Source: Botryococcus braunii (taxonomy: Eukaryota; Chlorophyta; Trebouxiophyceae). From it: a stretch of DNA of 10,000 bases. Below, in pieces: positions 1-7,716 of this stretch. The DNA is taken from contig KV908343.1 in assembly GCA_002005505.1 (NCBI GenBank), forward strand, positions 349,468 to 359,467, written 5' to 3'. Made by a program: the position numbers and the translations under genes. The stretch's first letter is position 1. Each line of letters begins with the position of its first letter. Below the pieces are notes generated by a model. It ran no database searches. It worked only from the letters and a program-made list of their open reading frames with translations, and was not told the origin of the DNA.

Positions 1-33
1 TAGTGTTTAACGTTTACCATGTTATAGGTTTGA

Positions 34-330
34 TTTGTAGGTCGCTTTGGTAAGGGGCTCTGGCTTCGGCTAAGCAGGAGAACCCTGACCGTGGCAGTCA
101 TGTGTCTCGGATACATTAGCTTGGTGCGATGCGATCGCTCCGGAGCCGCAAGTGCGACAAGTAGGGCCTATACTGCCCGCAACGCAAAGCAAGGACCTCC
201 TCAGGTGGATTATACACACTTCGCGAAAATGCTCGCAGGGATGCTGGTACTCCGTGAAGGAGGCATATCAGAGGCCACAAGAGCTATACCCCTTCTGGCA
301 GCTACTTCACATCATTACATGAGCACACAG
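34..330 (+). CDS. Possible upstream exon of the heptad-repeat gene
   Basis: This frame is open from 34 (after a TGA at 31-33) to a stop at 340-342. The sequence CAG|GTAGAC at 328-333 could be a splice donor that closes the exon at 330 in phase 0. The next supported exon can begin at 561, also in phase 0, so joining 330 to 561 keeps the reading frame. The encoded segment contains YTHFAKMLAGMLVLREGG and ends HHYMSTQ. I see no known domain. The exon start is unresolved: possible acceptors include the AG before 44 and the CAG at 75-77. Being open for about 99 codons is modest support, and the segment could be non-coding by chance. Confidence 0.3.
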
Positions 331-560
331 GTAGACTCCTAGTTTAGATAACAGCATGGGCACCAATGTGCCTGCGCTGTCTGCACATGTCCGACGTTAT
401 CACTGCCCTACGATCGTAGACAATGTATCATCGAATCACATCACGATCGAAATTAACTTCTTTTAGCGTCCAGCTGTTTAGGTTTAACAGTTGGCTAAGC
501 GCATGAGAAGACGTGACTCTCGATGTTGATGCTGAATTTGCTGATGAGTGACTGGTGCAG
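331..560 (+). other. Probable intron or 5' non-coding stretch
   Basis: No open frame of note lies here on the plus strand. If the upstream exon is real, this is a 230-bp intron running from GTAGAC at 331 to the TGGTGCAG that ends at 560. I see no repeat or RNA gene. A second possible acceptor (AACAG, ending at 574) follows a run of seven T and would start the exon at 575 in phase 2. Confidence 0.3.
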
Positions 561-761
561 GTTTTTTTGAACAGACACCCTGATGTTTCTAGAAGGCTAA
601 AGAACTTCACTGATTTTCATTCTTATAAAGAGAACCTAGACCTTATTGGGAAAATCCGTGAAAAGATGGTTGCCAAAGGTGACAAAATAGGGGATGCCAT
701 CACCACAGCCAAGGACACGAAGATTACGAAGAAGATACAGGAAAAAATTGATAAAGCACTG
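561..761 (+). CDS. Internal exon, lysine-rich helical segment of an unrecognised heptad-repeat protein
   Basis: The frame is open from the acceptor TGGTGCAG (ending at 560) to a strong donor, G|GTAAGT, at 762. This gives 67 codons in phase 0 at both ends. The peptide starts VFLNRHPDVSRRLKNFTDFH and continues into a charged stretch with IGKIREKM, GDAITTAKDTK and KKIQEKIDKAL. It looks amphipathic and alpha-helical, with many Lys and few aromatic residues. I do not recognise a family. Support comes from the near-perfect donor and from phase agreement with the exon at 1646, which together keep 165 codons open. The segment probably precedes the repeat domain as a helical linker or an N-terminal domain. 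An alternative start at 575 would shorten it by about five codons. Confidence 0.65.
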
Positions 762-1066
762 GTAAGTGTTCTCATACCAATCAGAACTTGCCACGTGATC
801 AAATGCTCTGACCAATCGTCATCCGATATCTAAGAAACCCCACATGCACTTGAAATGTGCTGAGCAAGCTCTCTAACCTGCAATGCTGACTTGAAGGTTT
901 TGCTCAGCCGCGTTAGGCGTGTGTAAGCCCTTTCCATGCATCGGAAGATGTGATGCGGTCTCCGCGGGTGCCAGAAGGGCCTGCTCAAAGTGCATTCAAG
1001 GAACGCTGCGTACCTTGTTCTGGAAATTGACGACCCCAAGTTTATTGGGTCCATAATGATGGCAGC

Positions 1067-1642
1067 TTAATTGGCTCCATGGATATGCTGATGGAAAGTT
1101 GATTGGGTCCTCAGCAAGACCCAATCATGGGAATGTGGATGACGTCCATGGACATGATGTTGGCACATTGAGTTCGCCCGTGGACATGATGATGGAGTAC
1201 AGGAAGTGCTGCAACAGCCAGGGTACCAGAACATAACGATGGCAAAGTGATTTGGTCCTTGGACAGAATGTTTCCTTGGACATAATGATAGCAAAGTGAC
1301 TTGGTCCTTGGACAGAATGTTTCCTTGGACACAATGACGGCCAAGTGACTTCATGGGCATAATTATGGCAAAGTGATTTGGTCCTTGGACAGAATGCTTT
1401 CTTGGACACAATGGTGGCCATGACTTCATGGACATAAGTATGGCAAAGTGATTTGGTCCTTGGACAGAATGATTTCCTGGACATAATGACGGCCAAGAAA
1501 CTTCATGGACATAATAATGGCAAAGTGATTTGTTCCTTGGACAGAATGATGGCTTTCATGAACATATTGATGGCAACCGTGATGGTTTTTGTGGAATCAT
1601 GGTGGCAAAAGTGATTTGGTCCAAGGACATGAGGATGGCATG
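1067..1642 (+). repeat. ~75-bp minisatellite filling intron 1
   Basis: Degenerate tandem copies share the core TTGGTCCTTGGACAGAATG. Cores begin at 1252, 1301, 1378, 1453 and 1529, with a degenerate copy at 1616, so spacings are 49, 77, 75, 76 and 87 bp. Sub-units of the type GGACATAATGATGGCAAAGTG recur within and before the cores, from about 1120. The array lies between the donor at 762 and the acceptor at 1645 of the plus-strand gene. Overlapping long open frames on the minus strand, which repeat CPRTKSLCH, come from the repeat and are not genes. Confidence 0.85.
1177..1231 (+). repeat. Duplicate of the exon-2 acceptor and exon-2 start inside intron 1
   Basis: Bases 1205-1231 match the first 27 bases of exon 2 (1646-1672) at 24 of 27 positions; both read GAAGTGCTGCA near the start and end CAGGGTACCAG. 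Similarity continues upstream through the CAG acceptor and a GGACATGATGATGG-like stretch that parallels the bases before 1646. The copy carries an intact TACAG acceptor but diverges from exon 2 after about 1231, where minisatellite sequence resumes. Confidence 0.8.
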
Positions 1643-1645
1643 CAG

Positions 1646-1940
1646 GAAGTGCTGCAGCCACCAGGGTACCAGGAAGATCTGGACAATCTCAACGCCTGGC
1701 TGGCCAAGTTCCATATCAACGTGACCCCAAAGGAAATCTCGGCGCCAAACAAGTTTTCCAATTTTGCGGATGTCATTTCAAAAACAGTCACGGGCGTATC
1801 AGTTGCTGCCGGCGGGATCACATGGGCCCCTGCCGTGGTGGCCTATGGGCCAGTCGGCATATCCGCGGGCATTCAAGGCTTGGCTTTCACGCCGGCCCTT
1901 TTCAACTACTTCCCTGCAGTTCTGAATGTCCAACCCCAAA
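1646..1940 (+). CDS. Internal exon with seven proline heptad repeats
   Basis: The exon starts after GCATGCAG (1638-1645) in phase 0, matching the exon that ends at 761, and ends before GTAGGT at 1941 in phase 1. It begins EVLQPPGYQEDLDNLNAWLA, then has a KFHINVTPKEI segment and the linker FADVISKTVT. From 1793 to 1939 there are exactly seven consecutive seven-residue units: GVSVAAG, GITWAPA, VVAYGPV, GISAGIQ, GLAFTPA, LFNYFPA and VLNVQPQ. Positions 2 and 4 are mostly hydrophobic and position 6 is usually Pro. Such regular alternation suggests stacked short beta-strands, for example a solenoid, but that is inference. I know of no named family with this signature. It is the best-supported exon of the gene because the repeat pattern resumes in the last exon. 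Confidence 0.75.
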
Positions 1941-2022
1941 GTAGGTCACACTGACTTGAGCATTGTGTACCCCACCTGTCTTCCTCCCCCACCTTTTCGG
2001 GCCTTCCCCTCTCCCAAGAACG

Positions 2023-2024
<2 letters not shown>

Positions 2025-2093
<69 letters not shown>

Positions 2094-2125
2094 ATGTGTG
2101 TGTGTGTGTGTGGATGTGTGTGTGT

Positions 2126-2166
<41 letters not shown>
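2025..2166 (+). repeat. (TG)n microsatellite
   Basis: There are 34 uninterrupted TG units at 2025-2092, followed by interrupted TG with GGATG and GGTG breaks to about 2166. A TCTG/CTCTG and purine-pyrimidine alternating tail (GTGCACGTGTGCGCGCATGCG) continues to about 2204. The alternation favours Z-DNA. Confidence 0.97.
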
Positions 2167-2167
<1 letters not shown>

Positions 2168-2206
2168 TGTCTGTGTCTCTGTGTGCACGTGTGCGCGCAT
2201 GCGTTC

Positions 2207-2326
2207 TTTCTGTCGGCTGTTCTGCATGTGACATGTCAGCCCTTTGCGCTGTACAGCACTTTGCGATTTCTGTCGGCTGTTCTGCATGTGGCATTCCAGC
2301 CCTTTACCCTGTACGGACCTTTGCGC
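2207..2326 (+). repeat. Two-copy 60-bp tandem duplication
   Basis: Bases 2207-2266 and 2267-2326 are diverged copies of a 60-bp unit that begins TTTCTGTCGGCTGTTCTGCA. Both contain CAGCCCTTT near the middle and CTGTAC towards the end. They lie directly after the TG tract inside intron 2. I see no coding signal. Confidence 0.85.
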
Positions 2327-2773
2327 TGTAGTTGTCGGTACTGAAATCACGTTTCCCTGGGGTCGTCGACACGTGCATCCTTGACATGTTGCAATGATTA
2401 CATTCCCTGCTTGATCAAGAAGGAGTTGGCCCTGAGTGCGAGTGCTGCTCCCTTCAGTAGAAACGGAGGTGAACAGTGCATGAACCTGCGTGCTGGTCAA
2501 CAATGACAACTCGTCAGAAGCCATAAGGACTGTCTGATTAAGGGGTTTGCGGTGTTGCCGTAGTTGCTCAGATCCAGCCAGTCTTATTTGGCGTTTATCC
2601 AGGTGCGAAGCAAGGCTGAGCCCTCAGGTCAAGGCGAGGTTGCCCACCTGCTTGAAAATTCACGAGACATCTCTGTTGGGAAAGCTTTAGCCTCCGAGAG
2701 GTCCACAATCCTGCCAATGTCGTCGTTTTCACTGACGCTGTTGCTGTTATTGTTTTCGGTGCGAGTGCGCGCG

Positions 2774-2901
<128 letters not shown>

Positions 2902-2960
2902 AGTATGGAAGAGGGCATGCATTCATGCACTTGTGTTGTTGTATCCTGAGTGCATGTTCG

Positions 2961-3091
<131 letters not shown>

Positions 3092-3335
3092 AAAGCATGG
3101 GGGAGAGGGGGGGGGAAGACCCCGCTGTATGCGTGCATGCACGCTGTCCACAGCAGATGAACTCACATATTTCCGTGCACAGTTCACTCCCCCCCCCCCC
3201 CACCCCTCTCTTTCTTCACCTTTCGTCCGGCACCTTCAGTACGCTGGCATCAGCAAACAACTACGAATTCAGCAAACAACTAAGTAATGCCTTTGATTAC
3301 AATGGATACCCCAACGGTGGGCTGGTGGCATTCAG

Positions 3336-3523
3336 ATGGCATGAACATTCAGCCCCAGGGCGTCACTGTGGCGCCCAATCTGTTTGTTTGCGCCCCAACC
3401 GGTCTGAACATCCTCCCGCAAGGAGTCACTGTTGCAGCGTCTGGCTTTGTGGAGGCGTCCACCGCAGTGAATGTTCAGAACACTGGGATCAGCTGGGGGC
3501 CCGTCAACCACATTATCCCCTGA
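3336..3523 (+). CDS. Last exon with eight more heptad repeats and the C-terminus
   Basis: From 3338 to 3505 eight further seven-residue units follow without a break: GMNIQPQ, GVTVAPN, LFVCAPT, GLNILPQ, GVTVAAS, GFVEAST, AVNVQNT and GISWGPV. The protein then ends NHIIP and TGA (3521-3523). The units match those of the exon at 1646-1940, which ties the two together. The exon start is uncertain. After the donor at 1941 (phase 1), ATTCAG at 3330-3335 gives one extra Asn between VLNVQPQ and GMNIQPQ. CTAAG at 3280-3284 gives a 17-residue longer exon that includes MDTPTVGWW. Neither keeps the heptad register exactly, so a small missing exon or a different donor is possible. Late units lose the Pro at position 6 (AAS, AST, QNT), suggesting decay or a capping end. 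Confidence 0.7.
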
Positions 3524-3651
3524 TCCCTGTCAATACAATTATCCCCTTATCTCTTGAGTCACTTGCAGACGGATGTGGCAAATTTTTAGCATCCACATTT
3601 CTGGGATAAGCTGCATCCTGGAGTCACGTGATGCCTCTCGAGACGTTTTGA

Positions 3652-3689
3652 TTACGGAAATTGATCGCTCTTACGGAAATTGATCGCTC
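3652..3689 (+). repeat. Exact 19-bp tandem duplication
   Basis: Bases 3652-3670 and 3671-3689 are identical copies of TTACGGAAATTGATCGCTC, adjacent without spacer. They sit about 130 bp past the heptad-repeat gene's stop codon, likely in its 3' UTR or just beyond. Confidence 0.95.
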
Positions 3690-3702
3690 TTTTTTAGTCC
3701 CA

Positions 3703-3841
3703 GTGATCACTCTCGAGTGAATTGTTCATATTACTTGAGTACGTGAACAATCTTTGTTCAATTTAGTGATCATCCTTGGATCTTGCGAGTCAAAAAGCTC
3801 ACCAATTTGAGACAGTGAGAGCAATGTGATCACTCTCAAGT
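3703..3841 (+). repeat. Short direct and inverted repeats
   Basis: GTGATCACTCTCGAGT at 3703-3718 recurs with one change at 3826-3841. Between them TTGTTCA (3722-3728), TGAACAA (3744-3750) and TTGTTCA (3754-3760) form overlapping inverted repeats with 15-nt and 3-nt loops. The function is unknown. Confidence 0.8.
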
Positions 3842-4260
3842 CCAAGCAGAGTCATCCGTGCCAGCTTGACACGCATGAGTGCATTGCAGGCCATGGGCGT
3901 GAATGCGTGCATGCGTGCCAATACCCCATTAGACGATAGTGGACCCTGTGGCAACCACACAGCGTCGATAGTCACGTTTGAAGTTGAAGGAGGCATGTGA
4001 GTGCCCATCAGCGCATGTCAAGGCATCTTGACTGCTAGTATGCTGATTGGTCTGTCAAATTATACATGCACTTGAATCCCTCGAAGTGTGCCCAGAGATA
4101 CACAGTCGAACCCAGGAATTGTCCATATGGCTAATAAGTGATATGAAGGATGGACGACCATCTGATAGCAAATTAAGAATTTTATTAGCACGTACCAAGC
4201 ATTTGAGCTGCAGGAGCTCGGGGTGGGTTGGAAAGCAGCCCTCCCTTCGAAGAATATCAA

Positions 4261-4305
4261 GACTCTTAAGCGTGATCACGCTTAAGGGTCTCACGCTTAA
4301 GAGTC
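4261..4305. repeat. Inverted plus direct 15-bp repeat cluster with a 22-bp perfect palindrome
   Basis: GACTCTTAAGCGTGA (4261-4275) is followed by TCACGCTTAAGGGTC (4276-4290) and TCACGCTTAAGAGTC (4291-4305). The first is the exact reverse complement of the third, and the second differs from the third by one base. Bases 4265-4286 are a perfect palindrome with half-site CTTAAGCGTGA. Confidence 0.95.
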
Positions 4306-4313
4306 TCATGAGA

Positions 4314-4374
4314 TCTCACTGCTGTATGTCACATGTGCATGGCAATGCACGTCTGCAGACTCTCACTGCTGTAT
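4314..4374 (+). repeat. 14-bp direct repeat and TA-rich alternating tract
   Basis: TCTCACTGCTGTAT occurs at 4314-4327 and 4361-4374. The second copy runs into an alternating TATATACATATATACGCATA-type stretch up to about 4402. Confidence 0.85.
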
Positions 4375-4600
4375 ATACATATATACGCATATGCATACAT
4401 GTCAATTTTGTCAGCTGAGACCTTTGGAATATTAGGAGGGTATACAGCTACTTAATGTGATAGCTTGGTCTTAATTTGGGGATCTGACAACCCTTCAAGT
4501 TGGCCTCCCGTCCAATCATTTGACTCCCGCCAAGTTTGACTCCCTTCTGCAGGGGCAGTCACGTCAGAAAGGGTAAGTCAAGTCAGGCATTCCTGTCGAG

Positions 4601-4632
4601 CCAGAACACGAGGATTCCAGAACACGGAGATT
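4601..4632 (+). repeat. 16-bp imperfect tandem repeat
   Basis: CCAGAACACGAGGATT (4601-4616) is followed directly by CCAGAACACGGAGATT (4617-4632). No gene lies around it. Confidence 0.85.
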
Positions 4633-4721
4633 GACAGTTGGAAGACCTTCATAGGTCAAAGGCCTTTCCCGCAGGTCTTATCATGTTGTAAAAGAGCGCA
4701 TGCTTGCACATGTGTATTTTC

Positions 4722-4743
4722 TGGTACTTTTCGAAAAGTACCA
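4722..4743. repeat. 22-bp perfect palindrome
   Basis: The half-site is TGGTACTTTTC, followed immediately by its reverse complement with no loop. A partial version, GGTACTTTCGAAAG, recurs at about 4899-4912. Just before that, AATTCACA and TGTGAATT at 4861-4878 form another inverted repeat with a 2-nt spacer. Confidence 0.95.
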
Positions 4744-5227
4744 AGGTTTCAAAGCTGAATGCGCCTACATGCCTTCTTTTGTTTCACGAAGACATGCAAA
4801 TGCCCATGCTGAGTGCAGTGATCACCTTGTGAGAATGAGGCAGCTGCAGGTTGCAAGGCAAATTCACATCTGTGAATTCACATATGTGCTTGCTGTACGG
4901 TACTTTCGAAAGCTGCTGACAGAGGGATATACAGGAGCCAGGGGCTTCACATATACACTGACTCAGCAATTAACGCTATAACGGCACTGTGGTGTGCAAC
5001 CATCACTAGTGGCGCCGCCTTTCACATTGTGCTACATTATACATGTCAAACAGCACTACACTGACCCAGGGTGCTTAGTCACTCATTAGCAATACACCCT
5101 AGCAATGAAGATGACCCAAGTTTTGTCCACTGTTCCTTCTAAATTCAGCAGCGTTTTAAGTTGTGGTGCTTTGCTTGATTCCACTAATTGCAACTTTCAG
5201 AAGGTTGTTCACACTTCTGCGCAGTTG

Positions 5228-5275
5228 TTTTCCCTTTTTTTATTATTTTTTCTCTTTCTTTTCTTTTTTTTTGTG
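5228..5275 (+). repeat. T-rich tract
   Basis: A pyrimidine, mostly T, stretch with runs of up to nine T. It may be a low-complexity tract or the remnant of an A-tail on the minus strand. No element with target-site duplications is visible next to it. Confidence 0.7.
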
Positions 5276-5705
5276 TAATTCCTTTGGTCAGAATCCCTTA
5301 GAGTCTAGTCTGAGATATTTCTCCTCATGATGAAACTGCGAAAATTCCAGTAAGACTTACGCCCCTGACCAGTACCCTGATGCCAAAATTGAAAATCTAG
5401 ATCATACTAGCACAATAATTTTGATGTGATCAGTTATGCAGACTTTTACAGAAGCAAGTGGATATAGCTTGACATGTCCGTTACAAGTACATGTCTTTGG
5501 ATGGCTGTCCCGCACCAGCTTCTTGCAGGTGTGCCACAAGCACGCTTGCAGGAACCCGCTACTCAGGAAACGGCTATGCCTCGGCTTGGCGTACTATGTA
5601 TTAGGGAAGAATTATGAACATTTGGGTCAAGACAAGGGCATGATGCCAAAAGAATGCAAACAAGGCTAAAAGCACGACACGGAGTTAGTCGCTCCAGGCA
5701 CGAAA

Positions 5706-5865
5706 GCACTGTACGTACTTGAGTACAGTGCAGTACACTCCTGGGTGGAAGAACTGTCTAGCTTAAGGCTTATATAGCCAGGGGCAGTGCATAGATAGAT
5801 GTAGCAAGGCGAAACTCGAAAAGTTCGAGGCAAAACTAGGGAGCCAATCGCGCTCGGGGCGATTG
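5706..5865. repeat. Three short stem-loops around a TATATA motif
   Basis: GCACTGTAC (5706-5714) pairs with GTACAGTGC (5723-5731). CTCGAA (5815-5820) pairs with TTCGAG (5824-5829). CAATCGC (5845-5851) pairs with GCGATTG (5859-5865). A TATATAG sits at 5771-5777. No gene start is supported downstream, so a promoter is only a possibility. Confidence 0.4.
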
Positions 5866-6134
5866 TGGATCAAACGTATAACTTACAGAAGGCTGGAAGT
5901 CGGCGGACCATCTCTGTCGCAAGGTCTCCCTTGAAAAACACGCTGAAGCCATCTAGGCTGGCTAGGCATCTACCACATATATCCCCCTTCCATAAAGACA
6001 CAACCCAAGCGCGTGCAGAAAACTATATGAATCCGCATGATATGCCCCCTCCCCTCCCCCCTCTCTCTCCCTCTCCGTCTGTCTGTCTGCGCGGGTGCAG
6101 AGGCCTCCTGAAGATGCATAGCCACGACAAAACG

Positions 6135-6160
6135 GTTGGGGGTGGGGGGGGGGGGGGGGC
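6135..6160 (+). repeat. Poly-G run
   Basis: TTGGGGGTGGGG is followed by an uninterrupted run of G to 6159. It is a possible G-quadruplex on the plus strand and a likely assembly or sequencing weak spot. Confidence 0.9.
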
Positions 6161-6336
6161 TCCCCATTCTGCACATCAAGAGATTGGCGGGAAGAAACCT
6201 CCAAACCCATCTTCTTGAAGGCACGAAAAGCCGTCACGCAGGCTTCCAAACAACGGTGCCAACCTCCATCGAGACTGTCATGAAAATAGCAAGGTCCCAC
6301 AAACAAAAAAGCGGCGCCAACTCCCTAATATTGCCT

Positions 6337-6360
6337 GCCTTCCTTCCTTCCTTCCTTCCT
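6337..6360 (+). repeat. (CCTT)n microsatellite
   Basis: About five to six units of CCTT lie in the likely 3' UTR of the minus-strand NDC1 gene. A similar short TTCC-rich stretch lies at 8650-8671. Confidence 0.9.
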
Positions 6361-6436
6361 CAGTGCGGTGTACCGTTTTTAGACTGGAAACTTGGTTTGG
6401 TCTCGCGCCTTCTCCGACCAGAATGTTTCACCCAGG

Positions 6437-6462
6437 CGGGGGCGGGGGTGGGGGCGGGGGCG
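6437..6462 (+). repeat. G-quadruplex-type (GGGGGC/T)n run just past the NDC1 stop
   Basis: Five G-runs of four or five G are separated by single C or T bases. The run lies six bases beyond the TAA at 6469-6471 on the minus gene, whose sense strand is C-rich here. It fits the consensus for a very stable G-quadruplex on the non-sense strand. Confidence 0.85.
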
Positions 6463-6468
6463 GACCAA

Positions 6469-6662
6469 TTACTGCAAGCTCTGGAGCGTGGCGGACGCCA
6501 AAGCAAGCAGATCTGTCCGCGAGCCGTAGAGAGGCGCAGCCACGCGGCCCAGCTCGTCCAGCGCACTCTCACGGAACGCGGAGACAACACGGAACAGGCT
6601 CAGCAAGGCTGTGTCCGTCAGGCCGTACGTGGCCATGTCGACCGTTTGGGTGCTCAGCGCCC
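6469..6662 (-). CDS. NDC1: Last exon of nucleoporin NDC1 (C-terminal end)
   Basis: On the minus strand the frame runs to a TAA at 6471-6469. It encodes ALSTQTVDMATYGLTDT, then a helical stretch with LLSLFRVVSAFRESALDELG, and ends ALASATLQSLQ. In the NDC1/TMEM48 family the conserved EDxFGVVQ block is followed, after a short variable linker, by a helix of alternating hydrophobic and Arg residues near the C-terminus. This fits. NDC1 anchors the nuclear pore complex in the nuclear envelope, with membrane helices in the N-terminal half and a soluble C-terminal half like this. The chosen acceptor, GTGCAG at 6663-6668, gives phase 1, matching a donor at 7713 in the preceding exon. It lies inside the terminal copy of the 86-bp minisatellite, so the first ten or so residues are less sure than the rest. 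Confidence 0.6.
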
Positions 6663-7200
6663 CTGCACTCCCCACCGCCTGCTGCTCAGTATGGAGCGCA
6701 ACCACCCATGCATAACGTCCATTGTCGACCCTTCGTTTGCTCAGCGCCCCTGCAGTCCCCAGGACCTGCTCGAATGGGCGCCGTTTGTCCATTGTTGACC
6801 CTGAACCACAGCAGCCTGATGCCCTTTGTTGGCCCTGAGGTTGCTCAGCGCCCCTGCTCTCCCCACGGCCTGCTGCTCAAAGTGGCGCAAACCATAGCAG
6901 CCTGATGCCCATTGTTGATCCTGAGGTTGCTCAGAGCCCCTGCCCTCCCCACGGCCTGCTGCTCAAATGTGCGCAAAACATAGCAGCCTGATGCGCATTG
7001 TTGATCCTGAGGTTGCTCAGAGCCCCTGCCCTCCCCACGGCCTGCTGCTCAAATTTGCCCAAAACATAGCAGCCTGATGCGCATTGTTGATCCTGAGGTT
7101 GCTGAGTGCCCCTGCCCTCCCCACAGCCCGATGCTGATATTGGCGCTTCCACAGCAGCCTGATGTCCATTGTGACCGTTTCGTTGCCCAGCGCCCAACGC
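6652..7200 (-). repeat. 86-bp minisatellite in the last NDC1 intron
   Basis: Seven tandem copies are anchored by GCTCAGCGCCCCTGC and variants at 6652, 6739, 6843, 6929, 7015, 7101 and 7185. Spacings are 87, 104, 86, 86, 86 and 84 bp. The copies at 6929 and 7015 are nearly identical, while outer copies are diverged. Read on the minus strand each unit holds a GGCAG|GGGC-like acceptor. Minus-strand open frames that repeat GAL or GQGH peptides through the array are artefacts of the repeat. Confidence 0.92.
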
Positions 7201-7283
7201 GCAGTAACGGCAGCAGACATATTTCACTCTTCTTCTGGGAAGAGCCCTCATAATGACTCCAGCAACATCCAAACAGCATTGCC

Positions 7284-7716
7284 AGGAGCACATCCACTTC
7301 ACTTCTCCTTTCTCTTTTTAAGAAGATTCCTTATGACCCAGCAACAGTGAAAACGAAGTGCGGGGGCAGACGCGTTTCTATTCTCTTCCTAGGAGCGAGT
7401 CCCGACTACAGCAAACATGCAACCGCACTGCAGGAAGCACGCTGACTTCGCTTTCACTGTTCTTTTCGCTTTGCTCTTTCTTAAAAAAATTCCCCATGAC
7501 GCCAACAACAGGGGTAAGCAGTGCCGGGAGCACACCCACTTCCCACTTTCACTGTTCTTTCCTCTTTCTTAAAAACGATTCCCCATGACGCCAGCAACAG
7601 GGGTAAGCAGTGCTGGGAGCACACCCACTTTCACTGTTCTTTTCTCTTTTCTCTTTCTTTAAAAGATTCTCCATGACCCCAGCAACAGGGGTAAAGCAGT
7701 GCCGGGAGCACACCGA
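7284..7716 (-). repeat. 89-bp minisatellite in the last NDC1 intron
   Basis: Copies are anchored by GGGAGCACACCCACTTTCAC and variants at 7284, 7432, 7526, 7615 and 7704, with spacings of 148, 94, 89 and 89 bp. Each unit has a polypyrimidine block (TTCTTTCCTCTTTCTT), CCCATGACGCCAGCAACA and GGGGTAAGCAGTGC. The copies at 7526-7704 are most alike. On the minus strand each unit has a G|GTGTGCTCCC sequence identical to the inferred donor at 7713. Confidence 0.92.

Larger units (their letters stand above)
3524..6468. other. Convergent intergenic region without a supportable gene
   Basis: The heptad-repeat gene ends at 3523 and the minus-strand NDC1 gene ends at 6469, so both 3' untranslated regions lie here. 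No clear AATAAA appears close to either stop codon. Open frames such as 4700-4981 and 5436-5669 are short and lack repeats, domains or splice support. The region holds palindromes (4261-4305, 4722-4743), short direct repeats, a T-rich tract at 5228-5275, and G-rich runs at 6135-6160 and 6437-6462. I recognise no transposon or RNA gene. Confidence 0.6.

Noticed and set aside
1067..1496. Three overlapping long open frames on the minus strand repeating CPRTKSLCH
   Set aside because: They read through the ~75-bp minisatellite inside a plus-strand intron. Several frames are open because the unit lacks stop codons, not because of coding selection.
3233..3281. Acceptor CCTTCAG at 3233-3239 as the start of the last exon
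   Set aside because: It has a fine pyrimidine tract, but from 3240 the frame compatible with the donor at 1941 meets TAA at 3281-3283.
4700..4981. 93-codon ATG frame in the intergenic region
   Set aside because: No domain, repeat, splice or promoter support, and its length is within chance expectation. RNA evidence could revive it.
5228..5275. A-tail of a retrotransposed element on the minus strand
   Set aside because: The tract is mixed C/T, no element body is recognisable next to it, and no target-site duplication was found.
5436..5669. 77-codon ATG frame containing several Cys and His
   Set aside because: No recognisable zinc-binding spacing or signal peptide. Probably chance.
6363..6905. 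Plus-strand open frame of 180 codons
   Set aside because: It runs antisense to the NDC1 last exon and through the G-rich run and minisatellite, giving poly-Gly and Pro/Ala-rich low-complexity peptide.
6640..7302. Minus-strand frames repeating SSRPWGGQGL and GALSNLRINNAHQAA
   Set aside because: Products of the 86-bp minisatellite with no conserved domain.
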